From assembly GCF_019443425.1 (NCBI RefSeq), contig NZ_CP080382.1, forward strand, positions 496,001-560,000: a stretch of DNA of 64,000 nucleotides. The letters are read 5' to 3'. How positions within the stretch are numbered: position 1 is the first letter of the stretch; every line of letters starts with the position of its first letter. The notes beneath the pieces were generated by a model. It had not been told where the DNA came from, searched no databases, and saw only the letters and a program-made list of their open reading frames with translations. The DNA comes from Arthrobacter sp. PAMC25284 (lineage in GTDB: Bacteria; Actinomycetota; Actinomycetes; Actinomycetales; Micrococcaceae). The translations under genes and the position numbers were made by a program. Below, one piece after another: positions 51,358-59,894 of this stretch.

Positions 51358-52669
51358 GCCTGTCCGGAACGCCGTCCGGAGAAGCCATGGCTCCGGGGCC
51401 CTTCTGCCCGGGCTTCTCCTGCCCGAGGACCGGCAGCCCGTCATCATTGCGGCGCGGCGGACGCCGATCTGCCGCGCCGGCGGTGCCCTGAAGTCGCTGC
51501 CGGCGCACCGGCTGCTGGCACCCGTGCTCTGCAGCCTCCTTAACTTGCCCGACGGCGGCACCCTGCCTCCGGCCGCCGTTACAGACGTGGTGATCGGCAA
51601 CGCGGTAGGCGGCGGCGGCAATGTCGCCCGGTTGGCCGCGCTGGAGGCCGGGCTGCCTGCGAGCGTCCCGGGGATCACCGTGGACCGTCAGTGCGGGTCG
51701 GGCCTGGATGCGATTGTGCTGGCTTCCCGGCTCGTCGCAGCCGGCGGCAACGGCCTCTATTTGGCCGGCGGGGTGGAGAGCATCAGCACAGCGCCGCTCC
51801 GGGCCCACCGCACGGCCGACGGCACTCCGGAATTCTTTACCCGGGCACAGTTTGCGCCTTCGTCCACGGGGGACCCGGACATGGGTGTGGCCGCCGAGAA
51901 CGTCGCCGCGCACTTCGGGATCAGCCGGGCACGGCAGGACGAATTGGCTCTACGCAGCCACCACCGCGCCCTGGCCGCCGCTGCCGCCGGTTCGTTCGAC
52001 GACGAGATCGTGGCGCTCCAAAGCGTGGATCACGCCGGTGGCAGCCGCGACGTCAGGAACGACGACGGGCCGCGCGCCAGCCTTACCGCGGCATTGATGG
52101 GCCGGTTCCCTCCCGTCTTTGCCGAGGGAGGAAGCGTGACGGCCGGGAACTCCTGCTTTGACGCGGACGGGGCCGCCGCGGTGCTCATCACTTCGCTGTC
52201 GCGCGCCCGGGAACTTGGTGCCGGTGACGGCCTGCTGGTTCTCGGATCGGACACGGCCGGGGTGGAGCCGTCCCTGCTGGGGATCGGAGCGGCGGCAGCG
52301 GCCGAACGGCTCCTGGCAGCGCAGGGCGTTGCTGCCGCGGAGCTTGGCCTGGTGGAGTTCAACGAGGCGTTCGCCTCCCAGACCCTCGCCTGCCTGGACC
52401 AGTTGGGCATTGCCCCGGAGCAGGCCAACCAAGACGGCGGGGCGCTGGCACTTGGGCACGCCTACGGTGCCTCCGGGGCCGTTCTGGTGACAAGGCTGCT
52501 CGCGCAGGCACGACGGGACCGGGAGGACGGCCAGTTGGCCCTGGCCATGATCAGCATCGCCGGAGGCATGGGCACCGCGGCCTTGCTGCGGTATTGCCTT
52601 CTCGATGAGCGTCCTTCCGGCTCCCCGGAGGGACATGCTCATTCTTTGGCTCAGCGACCGAGCACTTAG
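51350..52669 (+). CDS. thiolase family protein (YhfS-like) lacking the second active-site Cys
   Basis: The 439-residue thiolase-fold protein has the nucleophile Cys115 in VDRQCGSGLDA, the NEAFA motif (in LVEFNEAFASQTLA) and the conserved His at about 370, though in GHAYGASGA instead of the usual GHPIGASGA. The C-terminal C-x-G-G-G motif reads SIAGGMG, with Ser402 replacing the acid/base Cys. Homology starts near residue 30 (PVIIAARRTPICRAGG), so TTG 51350 may be too early. The last 12 residues (GHAHSLAQRPST) and the stop codon come from a 90-bp palindromic repeat. It is coupled to the acyl-CoA ligase; function in biotin-precursor supply is only inferred. Confidence 0.85.
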   Translation: MAEPVRNAVRRSHGSGALLPGLLLPEDRQPVIIAARRTPICRAGGALKSLPAHRLLAPVLCSLLNLPDGGTLPPAAVTDVVIGNAVGGGGNVARLAALEAGLPASVPGITVDRQCGSGLDAIVLASRLVAAGGNGLYLAGGVESISTAPLRAHRTADGTPEFFTRAQFAPSSTGDPDMGVAAENVAAHFGISRARQDELALRSHHRALAAAAAGSFDDEIVALQSVDHAGGSRDVRNDDGPRASLTAALMGRFPPVFAEGGSVTAGNSCFDADGAAAVLITSLSRARELGAGDGLLVLGSDTAGVEPSLLGIGAAAAAERLLAAQGVAAAELGLVEFNEAFASQTLACLDQLGIAPEQANQDGGALALGHAYGASGAVLVTRLLAQARRDREDGQLALAMISIAGGMGTAALLRYCLLDERPSGSPEGHAHSLAQRPST

Positions 52670-52719
52670 GCCATATGCCCAGTGCTCCGGGGCAGCGGAG
52701 GGCATGTCCCGTGGCGGGG
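52630..52719. repeat. 90-bp palindromic repeat, copy 1
   Basis: The unit is bounded by a perfect 9-bp inverted repeat, GGGACATGC (52630-52638) and GCATGTCCC (52702-52710), followed by GTGGCGGGG. Inside is a second stem AGCACT/AGTGCT around a CATATG-containing loop, so the strand can fold into a nested hairpin. It shares 84 of 90 bases with copy 2, 125 bp downstream. It supplies the last 12 codons and the stop of the thiolase gene. The shape resembles REP/BIME or MITE elements; no transposase is nearby. Confidence 0.75.
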
Positions 52720-52754
52720 TGGAGCATCGCCGTGCGGGCAGATTGTTCCCGCGG

Positions 52755-52844
52755 GGGACATGCTCATTCTTTAGCTCAGCCACCGGGCACTTAGCTCATA
52801 TGTCCAGTGCTCCGGGGCAGCGGAGGGCATGTCCCGTGGCGGGG
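52755..52844. repeat. 90-bp palindromic repeat, copy 2
   Basis: This second copy has identical 9-bp outer arms (GGGACATGC at 52755-52763, GCATGTCCC at 52827-52835) and the same inner GCACT/AGTGC stem. The six differences from copy 1 all lie in the middle third. It ends 1 bp before the repaired stop of bioN. The 35-bp spacer between copies can itself pair (GCGGG/CCCGC). Together the two copies fill the whole gap between convergent genes and may act as a bidirectional terminator. Confidence 0.75.
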
Positions 52845-52845
52845 C

Positions 52846-53479
52846 TCAGCTGTCCTGGTCTTCGGCGTCGCCCAGGCCGCGGGCAGCCAAGGCCCTCGCC
52901 GGTCTGGCGGGCGAACGCGACCGTGGTGATGAACACGGGCAGGACCAGCGCCCTCGGGTTCCGTTCCAAACCCCGCGCCCGGGCCGAATCGCGTACATCG
53001 GCAAACGCGCCGGCAATAAAGGGGATGCTGCGGAGCATGATGGCGATGGTCAACGCGAAGCGCTCCGGGTCCGCGCCGAAGCGCCGGAACGGTCCGGCAA
53101 GGGACGCGACCCCGTCAAGCAGGCGCTGCACCGGCGTCGTCGCAGTGAGGATCGATGCCGCCACAATGCAGACCAGGACATTCAGCACAATCCGCGCGGC
53201 GTCGGGGGCGCCGATTTGCCACCACTGGAACACTCCGATCGCCAGCAGTACCGGCAACGCGGGGCGGACGGCGCGGAACAGCCGGACGGTTCCGGCCCCG
53301 CTGGCCAGGAATACCGCGCACAGCAGGCCCAAAACTCCGGCCGCCACGAGCCAGTTGACCACGAGGAAAGACGCCATTCCGCAGCCGAGCACCAGCAGGA
53401 ACTTCAGCCACAGGGGCGCCCGGTGCACAGCCGAGGCTCCGGGCGCGTAGTTCGCCAGCAGGAAGCCGTGACCGCTCAT
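52846..53479 (-). CDS. bioN: BioN/CbiQ-type ECF transporter transmembrane subunit (EcfT), with a +1 frameshift
   Basis: EcfT couples ATP hydrolysis to the substrate-binding S component. The protein has five or six hydrophobic segments (APLWLKFLLVLGCGMASFLVVNWL onward). EcfT proteins carry two Ala-Arg-Gly coupling motifs: the first is intact (DSARARGLERNP). The second is broken by an extra base at GGCCC (52891-52895). Repair restores QTGEALAARGLGDAEDQDS and a stop at 52846, giving about 210 residues; unrepaired, the frame runs on to 52796 through the repeat. The start overlaps bioM by 4 nt. Confidence 0.85.
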
Positions 53480-54255
53480 TGCGGTTCCCTCAGCGTGTCC
53501 GGCAGTTTTTCCCGATCTGCTTCCCGCCGCGTTTCACGTCCCGGAAACGGCAGCGCCGCTCCGCACAGCGCCCGGTAATGCGCGACGGCGTCGGCGGCCG
53601 CGCCGTCGAACGCCACTGTCCCGCTGTCGATCACCAGGACACGGTCCAGGTCCAGGGCGAGGTCAAGGTCGTGGGTGGACAGGATAACCTGCTGGCTGAG
53701 TCCCCTGAGGGTCCTGCGCAGCAGTTCGCGGTTCCGCAGGTCCAGCAGCGTGGATGGCTCATCCAGGACCAGGATGTCCGGGTCCACCGCGAGGACAGCG
53801 GCGAGGGCCAGGAGTTGGCGTTCGCCGCCGGATAGCTCGTAAATACTCTGGTCCGCCAGCGGGAGCAGGCCGAAGCGGTCCAGCGCGGCTTCTGCGCGGT
53901 TCCGCCGCTCCCGGGGGTTCCGCACTGAACGCCGCAAGGAAAGCTCCACATCCTCCCGGCCAGACGGCATCACGAGCTGGGACAGCGGATCCGTGAACAC
54001 GAAACCCACACGGCGCCGGACATCCCGCACGGCCCCGGCTGTGGTGTAACCGTCCACGGTGACCGTGCCGGTGCTGGGCAGAACCAGACCGTTGAGGAGC
54101 CGCAGCAGCGTCGATTTGCCCGATCCGTTGGCGCCGATCACCCCAATCCTCTGCTCCGTCAGCTCAAGGGACACGTCCTGAAGCAGGGTCTTCGGCTCGG
54201 GACGGCCGTCAACGTCGACCCGGACCGTGACCCCGTCCAGGATGATGCCGCTCAC
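53476..54255 (-). CDS. bioM: BioM-type ECF transporter ATPase (EcfA)
   Basis: The 259-residue ABC ATPase has Walker A GANGSGKST (about 38-46), Q-loop FVFTDPLSQLVMPSG, signature LSGGERQLLALAAVL (about 141-155), Walker B ILVLDEPSTLLD and H-loop STHDLDLALD. The Q-loop wording F-x-x-P-x-x-Q is typical of ECF/cobalt-type ATPases. Its GTG start overlaps the repaired bioY stop (GTGA) and its stop overlaps bioN, so bioY-bioM-bioN is a tight operon for biotin uptake. Confidence 0.9.
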   Translation of the reverse strand: MSGIILDGVTVRVDVDGRPEPKTLLQDVSLELTEQRIGVIGANGSGKSTLLRLLNGLVLPSTGTVTVDGYTTAGAVRDVRRRVGFVFTDPLSQLVMPSGREDVELSLRRSVRNPRERRNRAEAALDRFGLLPLADQSIYELSGGERQLLALAAVLAVDPDILVLDEPSTLLDLRNRELLRRTLRGLSQQVILSTHDLDLALDLDRVLVIDSGTVAFDGAAADAVAHYRALCGAALPFPGRETRREADREKLPDTLREPQ

Positions 54256-54897
54256 GGGCGGACGTCAGCCTTCCTCGAGCGGCGCAACAGCAGATCAGGG
54301 AAGGCCTTGTGCAGGGCAAGCGCGATGGGGACGGCGAGCACGTTTTTGACGATGTCACCGGGGTAGAAGGCGAGGTCGGCGATGAAGGCCTTGGACAGGT
54401 CCATCTTGGCGTTCAGCACCAGGCCCCAGGACGCCGAGCCCGTGAATCAGGACGATGCTGCTGATCATCGCGGCGCCAAAGAGCAGAACCGCCCGGAGGT
54501 TTCCACTGCGGGCGGTGCGCCGCAGGATGATGACGGCGAGCCAGCCGGCGGCAGCCGCGGCCAACGGGAACCCGATGATGTAGCCAGCCGACGGGCCGGC
54601 CAGGACGCCCAGCCCGCTGCGCCCGCCGCTGAAGATCGGCAGCCCGGCCAGTCCGAGCAGCACATAGAGTCCGACGGCGGCGAAGGCCCGGCCCGGTCCC
54701 AGCGCGAGTCCGGTCAGGATGATGGTCAGGCTCTGGACCGTGATGGGGACGCCGAGACCGCCGACCGGGATCGCGGCGATGAGGGCGGAACCCGCAACGA
54801 GGGCGGCGAAAACCGCGATCAGGCCGAGGTCGGTGGCATTCCAGCGGTCGCGTTGCCGGGCGGGCCGCGGGGCGACGGTGGGTTTCGTTGAAGTCAT
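54252..54897 (-). CDS. bioY: biotin transporter S component BioY, with a +1 frameshift
   Basis: BioY is the high-affinity biotin-binding membrane subunit. After a 25-residue polar N-terminus the protein has about six hydrophobic helices, with VPITVQSLTIILTGLALGPGRAFAAVGLYVLLGLAGLPIFSGG as the diagnostic segment. At GGCCCC (54422-54427) an extra base breaks the frame. The rest of the BioY C-terminus (VLNAKMDLSKAFIADLAFYPGDIVKNVLA, ending RKADVRP) reads in another frame to TGA at 54252. Repair gives about 214 residues. The start is ATG 54897. Confidence 0.9.
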
Positions 54898-55253
54898 GAT
54901 GGTCCTGTCGAATGCTGGAGGGATAAGTGCTTTGTTTCGACTCTACGTCCGGGGTGCGGCGGGGTTTTTGTAGGAGGGCAACTAACCGGCGCACGGGATT
55001 CTGGAGGACGTCGCCAAGGGGCCGCTCCGGCCGCGGGACCGGGACCGGACCGGGACCGCGGAGGGTGCCAGCCGTCCATGGATGGTGGCAGCCGACCGGG
55101 TACGACAGCCGCCTGACCCGGGGTCCTTGTCATCCGTGGGGAACGGTGCCGGTAGACTGGGAACGGCCGTCCTCTCGGCCGCCCCGTCCCGGTGCCCTCC
55201 AGACTCCATCCGCTGCGCCGTGACGTTCCCCGTTGTGAAAGGCCTTACCTGCA
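54898..55253. other. divergent intergenic region between bioY and the ABC-F gene
   Basis: These 356 bp should hold the bioY operon promoter and that of the ABC-F gene. GTCGAA at 54907-54912 and TTCGAC at 54936-54941 form an inverted repeat with a 23-bp gap just upstream of bioY. It might be regulatory, but it does not resemble a BirA or BioQ operator that I know. GAAAGG at 55237-55242 is the ribosome-binding site of the downstream gene. No RNA gene or protein-like frame was recognised. Confidence 0.45.
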
Positions 55254-56852
55254 TTGATTACCGTCCAGGATCTCGAACTGCGCGCCGGCGCCCGCCTCCT
55301 CATGGACCAGGTGAGCTTCCGGATCGACAAGGGAGACAAGATCGGCCTTGTGGGCCGGAACGGTGCAGGCAAAACCACGCTGACCCGGGTGCTCGCGGGC
55401 GAGGGCCTGCCTGCCGGCGGCAAGGTTACCCGCAGCGGAGAAATTGGCTACCTGCCGCAGGATCCCCGCACTCCGGATATGGAGCAGCTGGCCCGCGACC
55501 GGATTCTTTCGGCCCGAGGCCTGGACATTGCCGTCGGAAAGCTCCGGCAGGCGCATGAGGATATGGCCAGCGAGGACGCTGAGGTCCAGCGCAAGGCGAT
55601 GAACCGGTATGACCGGCTCGAGTCCGAGTTCCTGGCGGGCGGCGGCTATGCGGCCGAAGCCGAGGCCGCGGCGATCTGCTCGAACCTGGCGCTTCCGGAC
55701 CGACTGCTGAACCAGCCGCTCAGGACCCTGTCCGGCGGCCAGCGCCGGCGCGTCGAGCTCGCCCGCATCCTGTACTCCGATGCCGAAACCATGCTGCTCG
55801 ATGAGCCCACCAACCACCTCGACGCCGACTCCATCGCCTGGCTCCGGGACTTCCTGAAGAACCACCAGGGCGGGCTGATCGTGATCAGCCACGACACGGA
55901 GCTGCTCCAGGCAACTGTCAACAAGGTGTTCCTGCTCGACCCCAACCGGGCCAAGATCGACTTCTACAACATGGACTGGAAGCGCTACCTGACCCAGCGC
56001 GAAACAGACGAGCGCGCCCGCAAGCGGGAACGTGCCAACGCCGAGAAGAAGGCGCAGGTCCTCATCGACCAGGCCAATAAGATGCGCGCCAAGGCCACCA
56101 AAGCCGTCGCGGCACAGAACATGGCCAAGCGGGCCGAGCGGCTCCTGGGCGGCCTCGAAGCCGTGCGTGCCACCGACCGTGTCGCAGCGCTGCGCTTCCC
56201 GGATCCGTCCCCCTGCGGGAAGACCCCGCTCACGGCCGAGGGGCTCAGCAAGTCCTACGGCTCCCTGGAAATCTTCACCAACGTGGACCTCGCCATCGAC
56301 CGCGGCTCCAAGGTGGTCATCCTGGGCCTCAACGGCGCCGGCAAAACAACCCTGCTGCGGATGCTGGCCGGCGTCGACAAACCCGACACCGGCGAAGTCG
56401 TCCCCGGCCACGGTCTGAAGGTCGGCTACTACGCCCAGGAGCACGAGACGCTCGACGTCGACCGGACCGTTCTGCAGAACATGCGCTCCTCGGCCCCGGA
56501 TATGAACGACGCGGAAGTGCGCAACATTCTGGGCTCCTTCCTGTTCTCCGGCGACGACGTCGACAAGCCTGCCGGTGTGCTCTCAGGTGGCGAGAAGACC
56601 CGTCTGGCGTTGGCCACGATCGTTGCCTCCAGCGCGAATGTGCTGCTCCTCGACGAGCCGACCAACAACCTTGACCCCGCCAGCCGCGCCGAAATCCTCG
56701 GCGCCCTCAGCAACTACACCGGCGCCGTCGTTCTGGTCAGCCACGACGAGGGTGCCGTAGAGGCCTTGAACCCGGAGCGTGTTGTACTGCTGCCCGACGG
56801 CGACGAGGACCTCTGGAACGAGGACTACCTGGACCTGATCACACTGGCGTAG
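55254..56852 (+). CDS. ABC-F family ATPase
   Basis: The 532-residue protein has two ATPase domains and no membrane segments, the ABC-F pattern of ribosome-associated factors (EttA, Uup and antibiotic-protection proteins). Domain 1 has GRNGAGKTT (about 38-46) and LSGGQRRRVELA; domain 2 has GLNGAGKTT and LSGGEKTRLALA. The charged inter-domain linker (YLTQRETDERARKRERANAEKKAQV, about 243-267) is present. It starts with TTG 55254, with GAAAGG 11 nt upstream. Family members act in translation; an exporter role is unlikely. The mycobacterial counterpart near the suf genes is Rv1473. Confidence 0.9.
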   Translation: MITVQDLELRAGARLLMDQVSFRIDKGDKIGLVGRNGAGKTTLTRVLAGEGLPAGGKVTRSGEIGYLPQDPRTPDMEQLARDRILSARGLDIAVGKLRQAHEDMASEDAEVQRKAMNRYDRLESEFLAGGGYAAEAEAAAICSNLALPDRLLNQPLRTLSGGQRRRVELARILYSDAETMLLDEPTNHLDADSIAWLRDFLKNHQGGLIVISHDTELLQATVNKVFLLDPNRAKIDFYNMDWKRYLTQRETDERARKRERANAEKKAQVLIDQANKMRAKATKAVAAQNMAKRAERLLGGLEAVRATDRVAALRFPDPSPCGKTPLTAEGLSKSYGSLEIFTNVDLAIDRGSKVVILGLNGAGKTTLLRMLAGVDKPDTGEVVPGHGLKVGYYAQEHETLDVDRTVLQNMRSSAPDMNDAEVRNILGSFLFSGDDVDKPAGVLSGGEKTRLALATIVASSANVLLLDEPTNNLDPASRAEILGALSNYTGAVVLVSHDEGAVEALNPERVVLLPDGDEDLWNEDYLDLITLA

Positions 56853-56863
56853 CAGCCGGCGAT

Positions 56864-56885
56864 GTGCCCCGGGCGTCCCGGGCAC
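56864..56885. terminator. possible terminator between the ABC-F and YbaK-like genes
   Basis: GTGCCCCGGG and CCCGGGCAC can form a 9-bp stem with one bulged C and a CGT loop, 12 bp after the ABC-F stop and between convergent genes. There is no T-run. Confidence 0.45.
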
Positions 56886-56918
56886 GCCAATTGCGTGCCG
56901 GACAGAACCGGCGGCCGG

Positions 56919-57392
56919 TCAGCGGACCGGCATTTCCTCGGCGCCCGTGATTCTTTGCAGCTCCCGGTAGCCGATGGAAAACATGGCGTGGTGGTCTCCG
57001 GCACCGGCCCACAGGACGGGGTGCCCGGCGAGCGAGCTGTCCAGGATGGTGCGGATCCGCGCCGGATGGCCCAGCGGGGCGACACCGCCGATCGCCTGGC
57101 CGGTGTGTTCGAGCACGAAGCCGGGCGTGGCACGGCGGATTCTTCCGGTGCCCAGCCGGGCCGCGACCAGGACGACGTCGACTTTGGCGGCGCCGCTGGC
57201 AAGGATCAGCAGGGGCGCGCCGTTGAGGTCGAACACGAGGCTGTTGGTGACGGCGGCGACGGCGCAGCCCAGCGCGGAAGCCGCGGCGGCCGCCGTCGGG
57301 ACTTCCGTGGCTAAGATCCGCACGGTGTCCGCGGCGCCGGCTGCGACCAGTGCACTCCTGACGTTGGCGACCGGCTCCAGGGTCACCAGCAT
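56919..57392 (-). CDS. YbaK/EbsC family aminoacyl-tRNA deacylase-like protein
   Basis: The 157-residue protein has the YbaK/prolyl-tRNA editing fold: TAAAAASALGCAVAAVTNSLVFDLNGAPLLILASGAAKVD (about 33-72), with the conserved Lys in GAAKVD, and then GQAIGGVAPLGHP (about 98-110), the signature G-x-x-P-G/H segment. Such proteins clear mischarged Cys- or Ala-tRNA. Substrate preference cannot be told here. It lies 6 bp after the SURF1 gene on the same strand. Confidence 0.87.
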   Translation of the reverse strand: MLVTLEPVANVRSALVAAGAADTVRILATEVPTAAAAASALGCAVAAVTNSLVFDLNGAPLLILASGAAKVDVVLVAARLGTGRIRRATPGFVLEHTGQAIGGVAPLGHPARIRTILDSSLAGHPVLWAGAGDHHAMFSIGYRELQRITGAEEMPVR

Positions 57393-57398
57393 CGCCCG

Positions 57399-58277
57399 TC
57401 AGTACCCCTGGGCATCCAGGATGGCATCTTCCTCTTCCTCCGCGGTCGCCTGCCGGCGCTTCCGCGGGGCCGCTTGACGCCGTACCGCTGGTCCGCTCGA
57501 GTGGAGAACCAGGCCGTCCTCCGCAGCAAGCTCAGCATCCTCCGCGTCGATCGCCGCATTCCGGGCCTGCTGCCGGGCCGCGTAGCCGAAACCAATAAAC
57601 ATCAGGACCCCGAACGCGAACCACTGCAGCGAATAGGACAAGTGGGTTCCCTCTACCGTGGACGGCATGGGGAAGGGGAACGGCATGTCGGAAACGGACG
57701 GGCTTTCGGACGCCAGTTGACCGTAGGCGCCCGTCAGCAGAGGGTAGCCCAGGTCGGCTGAATAGGACCCGAGATCAATCGACGCCAGCTGGCCTTCCGG
57801 GGCGCCACGCTGCAGTTGCGGTTCGGCAGGCTTCAGGCGGGCCACCACCGTCACCGTCCCCGTGGGCGGTGCGGGGACCGAATCGGGACGGCCGGGAGTG
57901 TTGTTCCCGATGGGCAGCCAGCCACGGTCGACAACCACCGTTTCGCCGCTGTCCAGCCGGAACGGCACCACGACTTCGTAGCCGGGCTGGCCGTTGAGGG
58001 GCCTGTTGCGGACGATCCGCTGGTCGGAAACAAGGTAGCTGCCGCGCAGTTCCACGGGCGTCCACTCACGCTCGGCGTCGAGCGAGGCGAATTGTTCCCG
58101 GACAGCGGCGAACGGGACCGGATCAGCGGTGTAGTTCGACACCACACGGTTGATTTCTGCGAGGGTCTCCGCCCGGCGGTCCATTTGCCACCGGCCGAGC
58201 CCGACGCAGGCTGCGGCGAAGATCGCGGCCAGGAGCAGGTACCCGAGCCATTTCCTCGAGAACAGAAAACGGTACAT
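57399..58277 (-). CDS. SURF1 family cytochrome oxidase biogenesis protein
   Basis: The 292-residue protein has the SURF1 layout. An N-terminal membrane helix (WLGYLLLAAIFAAACVGLG, about 10-28) is followed by GRWQMDRR, an external domain with NRPLNGQPGYEVVVPFRLDSGETVVVDRGWLP, and a second helix (LQWFAFGVLMFIGFGYAA, about 217-234). A charged cytoplasmic tail of about 55 residues ends the protein. SURF1 helps insert heme A into cytochrome aa3, in keeping with ctaA and ctaB in this window. The start directly abuts the stop of the small Cys protein upstream. Confidence 0.92.
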   Translation of the reverse strand: MYRFLFSRKWLGYLLLAAIFAAACVGLGRWQMDRRAETLAEINRVVSNYTADPVPFAAVREQFASLDAEREWTPVELRGSYLVSDQRIVRNRPLNGQPGYEVVVPFRLDSGETVVVDRGWLPIGNNTPGRPDSVPAPPTGTVTVVARLKPAEPQLQRGAPEGQLASIDLGSYSADLGYPLLTGAYGQLASESPSVSDMPFPFPMPSTVEGTHLSYSLQWFAFGVLMFIGFGYAARQQARNAAIDAEDAELAAEDGLVLHSSGPAVRRQAAPRKRRQATAEEEEDAILDAQGY

Positions 58278-58535
58278 TCAGCTGACCTTGCCGGAAACGT
58301 CGAGGGCGACGGTGTCTTTCCAGAGCCCGCGGGTCTGCAGGTAGTCCTCGAGCCACTCCCGGTGGTCCCCACAGGCCATCCAGATCTTCCGCCGCTCCGG
58401 GGTATGGATTTTCGGGTTGTTCCACAACAGTTGACACTCGGCGTCGGCACGGCAGGCCTTCCGCGAACAGAGCACGCCGACGGCAGCGGCCTGGTCCGCC
58501 GTCCCGGCGGTGCCGGCCAGATCAAAGAGGTTCAT
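58278..58535 (-). CDS. small conserved actinobacterial protein of unknown function
   Basis: The 85-residue protein has three or four conserved-looking Cys residues (VLCSRKACRADAECQLLWNNPKIHTPERRKIWMACGDH, about 21-58) and a His near the last Cys, which suggests a small metal-binding fold. I recall similar proteins beside SURF1 in other Micrococcaceae, without a proven function. It overlaps the DUF3099 gene by 4 nt and abuts SURF1, so it is translated from the same mRNA. A link to oxidase or copper/heme handling is a guess from context. Confidence 0.75.
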   Translation of the reverse strand: MNLFDLAGTAGTADQAAAVGVLCSRKACRADAECQLLWNNPKIHTPERRKIWMACGDHREWLEDYLQTRGLWKDTVALDVSGKVS

Positions 58536-59017
58536 GAAGCAGCCCGTCTCTGGTTTTCATTGTCGTCCTCGTCGTCCTCGTCGTCCTCGTCGTTATCGTC
58601 TTCTTCATCATCGATGAGTTCGCCCTGCAGCAGCACCATGGACGGATCGTCCCGATCCGGACCTTCAGCGCCGGAATCCGCCCCGCCGGTCGAACCGGCC
58701 GAAGACACTTGACCCTCAAGTTCAGCCAGCGGCGCGTTATCCAGGAGCGAGTCGCTGTGGATCTCGGCCGTGTCGCCTCCATTGGCGATCACCACCGCGA
58801 CCCACGGCAGGAACACGGCACCAATGATTGGAAGCAGCCGCCACCAGCCGTCCAGTACGAAGACCAGGATCAGGCACACCATGCGGATACCCATTGCCAC
58901 GGCGTACTTGATCATGCGCTGCCGCATCTCTGCGGAATGCGCAGTGGCGGCGTCCGTGATGCTGTGCACCTCGGTGTCGCCGGGCACCGGCTCACCGTGT
59001 CGATTCTTGAGTGTCAA
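58532..59017 (-). CDS. DUF3099 domain membrane protein
   Basis: The 161-residue protein has a short polar N-terminus with the DUF3099 start (VHSITDAATAHSAEMRQRMIKY, about 17-38) and two adjacent membrane helices (AVAMGIRMVCLILVFVLDGWWRLLPIIGAVFLPWVAVVIA, about 39-78). A long acidic tail carries EDD repeats near the C-terminus. The function is unknown. It is the first gene of the DUF3099-small Cys protein-SURF1-YbaK series and is divergent from fabG with a 150-bp shared upstream region. Confidence 0.85.
   Translation of the reverse strand: MTLKNRHGEPVPGDTEVHSITDAATAHSAEMRQRMIKYAVAMGIRMVCLILVFVLDGWWRLLPIIGAVFLPWVAVVIANGGDTAEIHSDSLLDNAPLAELEGQVSSAGSTGGADSGAEGPDRDDPSMVLLQGELIDDEEDDNDEDDEDDEDDNENQRRAAS
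58562..58588. repeat. 9-bp tandem repeat coding for EDD units
   Basis: GTCGTCCTC is repeated three times without interruption and continues imperfectly to about 58610. On the minus strand it encodes the acidic EDD tail of the DUF3099 protein. Copy number may vary between strains. Confidence 0.85.
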
Positions 59018-59167
59018 AGTTGTCAGATCACGCTCCCGAGGCTTACCACAATTCTCTCACCATCGGCGGTGCCGCCCAAACGAAGCCGGTGCGGGCGCTA
59101 AGATCGGAGGCAGTAAAAATCCGCCCCCAGCGCGGCGCCGACGCGCCGCAGAATTCCGGAGCATGTT

Positions 59168-59894
<727 letters not shown>

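Noticed and set aside
54907..54941. GTCGAA / TTCGAC inverted repeat upstream of bioY as a biotin operator
   Set aside because: The 23-bp spacing and sequence do not match BirA or BioQ operators I know; six-base arms at this distance occur by chance.
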